The notes beneath the pieces were generated by a model. That model searched no databases and was not told where the DNA came from. It worked only from the letters and a program-made list of their open reading frames with translations. A stretch of 64,000 nt of DNA from Streptomonospora sp. PA3. Lineage in GTDB: Bacteria; Actinomycetota; Actinomycetes; Streptosporangiales; Streptosporangiaceae. The DNA lies in NCBI RefSeq assembly GCF_009728995.1, contig NZ_VTZW01000015.1:186001-250000 (forward strand). Reading direction: 5' to 3'. Made by a program: the position numbers and the translations under genes. This document shows, one piece after another, positions 62,617 to 64,000 of the stretch. Position 1 is the first letter of the stretch. Each line of letters begins with the position of its first letter.

Positions 62617-62763
62617 ACGTGCGCCGTCTCCGACAAGCAGGACTCGGCGGGGGTTCCGGGCTCGTCCGGCCCGCCCGACCCTAGCGCTTTCGCGGCGCCG
62701 CGGGGACATCGGGCCGCGGGCGGTGCCCCGGCGCGATCGCGCGGCCGCTCGCCGCCATGCGGC

Positions 62764-64000
62764 TCACGGAGGCAGCGGCGGATCGTCCGGGGCCGCCTCG
62801 CGGCCGCGGGCCGCGTCGGCCGCGGCGCCGGGCGGGCGGCCCGTGTCGTCGGCCTCCGCCGGCCCGCTCGCACGGGAAGCCCCGGCCGCGTCTTCGCCAC
62901 GGCGCGGATCCGGGGCCCGGGTTCCGTGGAGAAGCCCCGGCACCTGCCGGGTGCCGTCCCCTGCGGTCTCCGCGGTCCCGGTGCCCTCCGCGGCCGTCTC
63001 CCCCGGGGCGTCCGCTGCCGGGACCGGCCGGCCGCACTCGTCTCCGGCGCCCTCGCCGACCTCCGCCGGTTCCCCCTGCCCGGCCGGCTCCCGCGGGCCG
63101 GGGAGCGCCGCGCCGGGTCCGCCGGGCTCCGCGGTCCGGCCGAACGCCGCACCGGGGGCGGAGGACGCCTGCGGCCGCAGGCCGCGGCCGATGACGTCGA
63201 GGCGGCGGTTGGCCTCGCGGTCGCGCCACTCCAGGCCCTCCTCGCGGGCCGCCTCCCGGGCCGCGGTCAGGTGGCGCACCGCTTCGTCGGTGCGGCCGGT
63301 CTCGTCGAGCAGCCGGCCGAAGAGCTCCTGGGCGCCGATGCGCCCGACGCTGTCCCCGAGCCGCTGGAAGGCCTCGTAGGAGCGCTCCGCGTCGACCAGT
63401 GCGTGGCGGGGATGGCCGCCTGCCGCCAGCGCCTCGGCCGCCGCGCGGTGCGCACGGGCGTGCCAGAGCTGGTCGCCGAGGTCGAGGAAGCCTTCGGCGG
63501 CCTCGCGCATGATGCGCGCGGACTCGTCGACGTCGCCCCCGGCGCGCAGCCGGACCCGCCCCAGCGCCAGCCGCGTGCGGTGCGTGCCCCAGGCGTCGCC
63601 CATCCCGCTCAGCGTCTCGGCCGCCTCCTCGAGCATCTCCAGCCGGCGCGGGACCGACCAGCGGCGCCGCTGCTCGGCCACGGCGCGCAGCCCGTCGCGT
63701 CCGGACCGGGGCAGGTCGGCGAACCACCGCTGCTGTGCGGCGAAGTACTCGCCCAGGTAGCGCTGCGCCGGTTCGCGGAGCCGGTGGGCGAACCACGCGC
63801 CGATGCGCTGGTGCTCCAGTTCCGACTCCGGTTTGAGGCGGCGGCCCTCGCGGGCGACGTGGCCCTCGATGTAGTCCCGCCGCTGCTCGGCGCGGGCCGG
63901 GTTGAGCGCGAGGTCGACGGCGTCGTACTGGCGGTCCAGCCGCACGGTGTCCAGTTCGGCCATGGCGCGCTGGCAGCGCGCCGTATACCACCGCTCCTCG
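62764..64000 (-). CDS. TPR-repeat protein, N-terminus cut by window end
   Basis: At least 412 aa. The frame stays open past the ATG at 63961-63963 to the window edge (EERWYTARCQRAMAELD...), so the true start is probably outside. The visible part has helical TPR-like repeats (about 50-250, e.g. RLEMLEEAAETLSGMG and RAHRAAAEALAAGGHPRHALVDAERSYEAFQRLG) and then a Pro/Gly/Ala-rich disordered tail of about 130 residues. Probably the C-terminus of a larger regulatory or scaffold protein. Confidence 0.7.
   Translation of the reverse strand, partial: EERWYTARCQRAMAELDTVRLDRQYDAVDLALNPARAEQRRDYIEGHVAREGRRLKPESELEHQRIGAWFAHRLREPAQRYLGEYFAAQQRWFADLPRSGRDGLRAVAEQRRRWSVPRRLEMLEEAAETLSGMGDAWGTHRTRLALGRVRLRAGGDVDESARIMREAAEGFLDLGDQLWHARAHRAAAEALAAGGHPRHALVDAERSYEAFQRLGDSVGRIGAQELFGRLLDETGRTDEAVRHLTAAREAAREEGLEWRDREANRRLDVIGRGLRPQASSAPGAAFGRTAEPGGPGAALPGPREPAGQGEPAEVGEGAGDECGRPVPAADAPGETAAEGTGTAETAGDGTRQVPGLLHGTRAPDPRRGEDAAGASRASGPAEADDTGRPPGAAADAARGREAAPDDPPLPP

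Overview
The window is very G+C-rich DNA with dense, mostly bidirectional gene packing, GTG/TTG starts and many actinobacterial families (SARP/AfsR regulator, DUF5753+DUF397 pair, DUF6507/WXG-like proteins, RpiR-MurQ). A perfect 16-bp palindrome containing the site known for CelR of Thermobifida fusca, placed upstream of a secreted cellulose-binding glycoside hydrolase, points to the Nocardiopsaceae (Nocardiopsis / Streptomonospora / Thermobifida-like). This placement is inferred; no 16S rRNA gene is present.

Region 1 (1-10.6 kb, minus strand) is a class II two-component lantibiotic cluster. In order of transcription it holds a LuxR-type regulator, an alpha precursor with the mersacidin-type CTxTxEC motif, its LanM, a beta precursor ending in CPTTxCTxxC, a second LanM, a LanT with C39 peptidase, and a LanF-like ATPase with its permease cut by the window edge. 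Each precursor gene is followed by a perfect 10-bp G+C-rich hairpin before its LanM gene. Region 2 (11-20 kb) is mixed housekeeping and accessory genes: small membrane or secreted proteins, a PH-domain protein, an orphan AbiEi-like protein, a MurG-like glycosyltransferase, a NADAR-family protein, a broken DUF5753 regulator pair with DUF397, and a DUF6082 protein. Region 3 (20.1-26.1 kb) holds a DUF6507 protein, a polymorphic toxin and overlapping immunity gene of lower G+C, then the CelR-box glycoside hydrolase. Region 4 (26.1-33.5 kb) is a MacB-like ABC pair divergent from a two-component system, and a MarR gene divergent from a membrane protein.

Region 5 (38.9-57.6 kb) begins with a SARP/AfsR regulator (35.7-38.9 kb) next to tRNA-Lys. 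A carbohydrate-type operon follows on the minus strand: Gfo/Idh/MocA oxidoreductase, Opp-type permeases and ATPases, solute-binding lipoprotein, DUF6807 protein and cupin. Then come a second tRNA-Lys(CTT), a BadF/NagK-type amino-sugar kinase, and a divergent rpiR-murQ pair, which suggests amino-sugar or muropeptide recovery. A DUF885 peptidase, two YdcF/SanA-like proteins, a hypothetical protein and a TPR protein cut by the window end complete the right side.

The most unusual content is non-coding. A family of perfect or near-perfect 58-68-bp palindromes carries compensatory base changes between copies. Two multi-part repeat modules (about 33.66-35.29 kb and 59.27-61.45 kb) have the same internal order but opposite orientation, each with roughly 70-bp degenerate tandem arrays facing outward from a conserved core. 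A third family of long inverted repeats (180-290 bp) is tandemly amplified with a 322-bp period at 39.5-40.5 kb and occurs once inside the second module. None of these looks like coding DNA, CRISPR or a classical insertion sequence.
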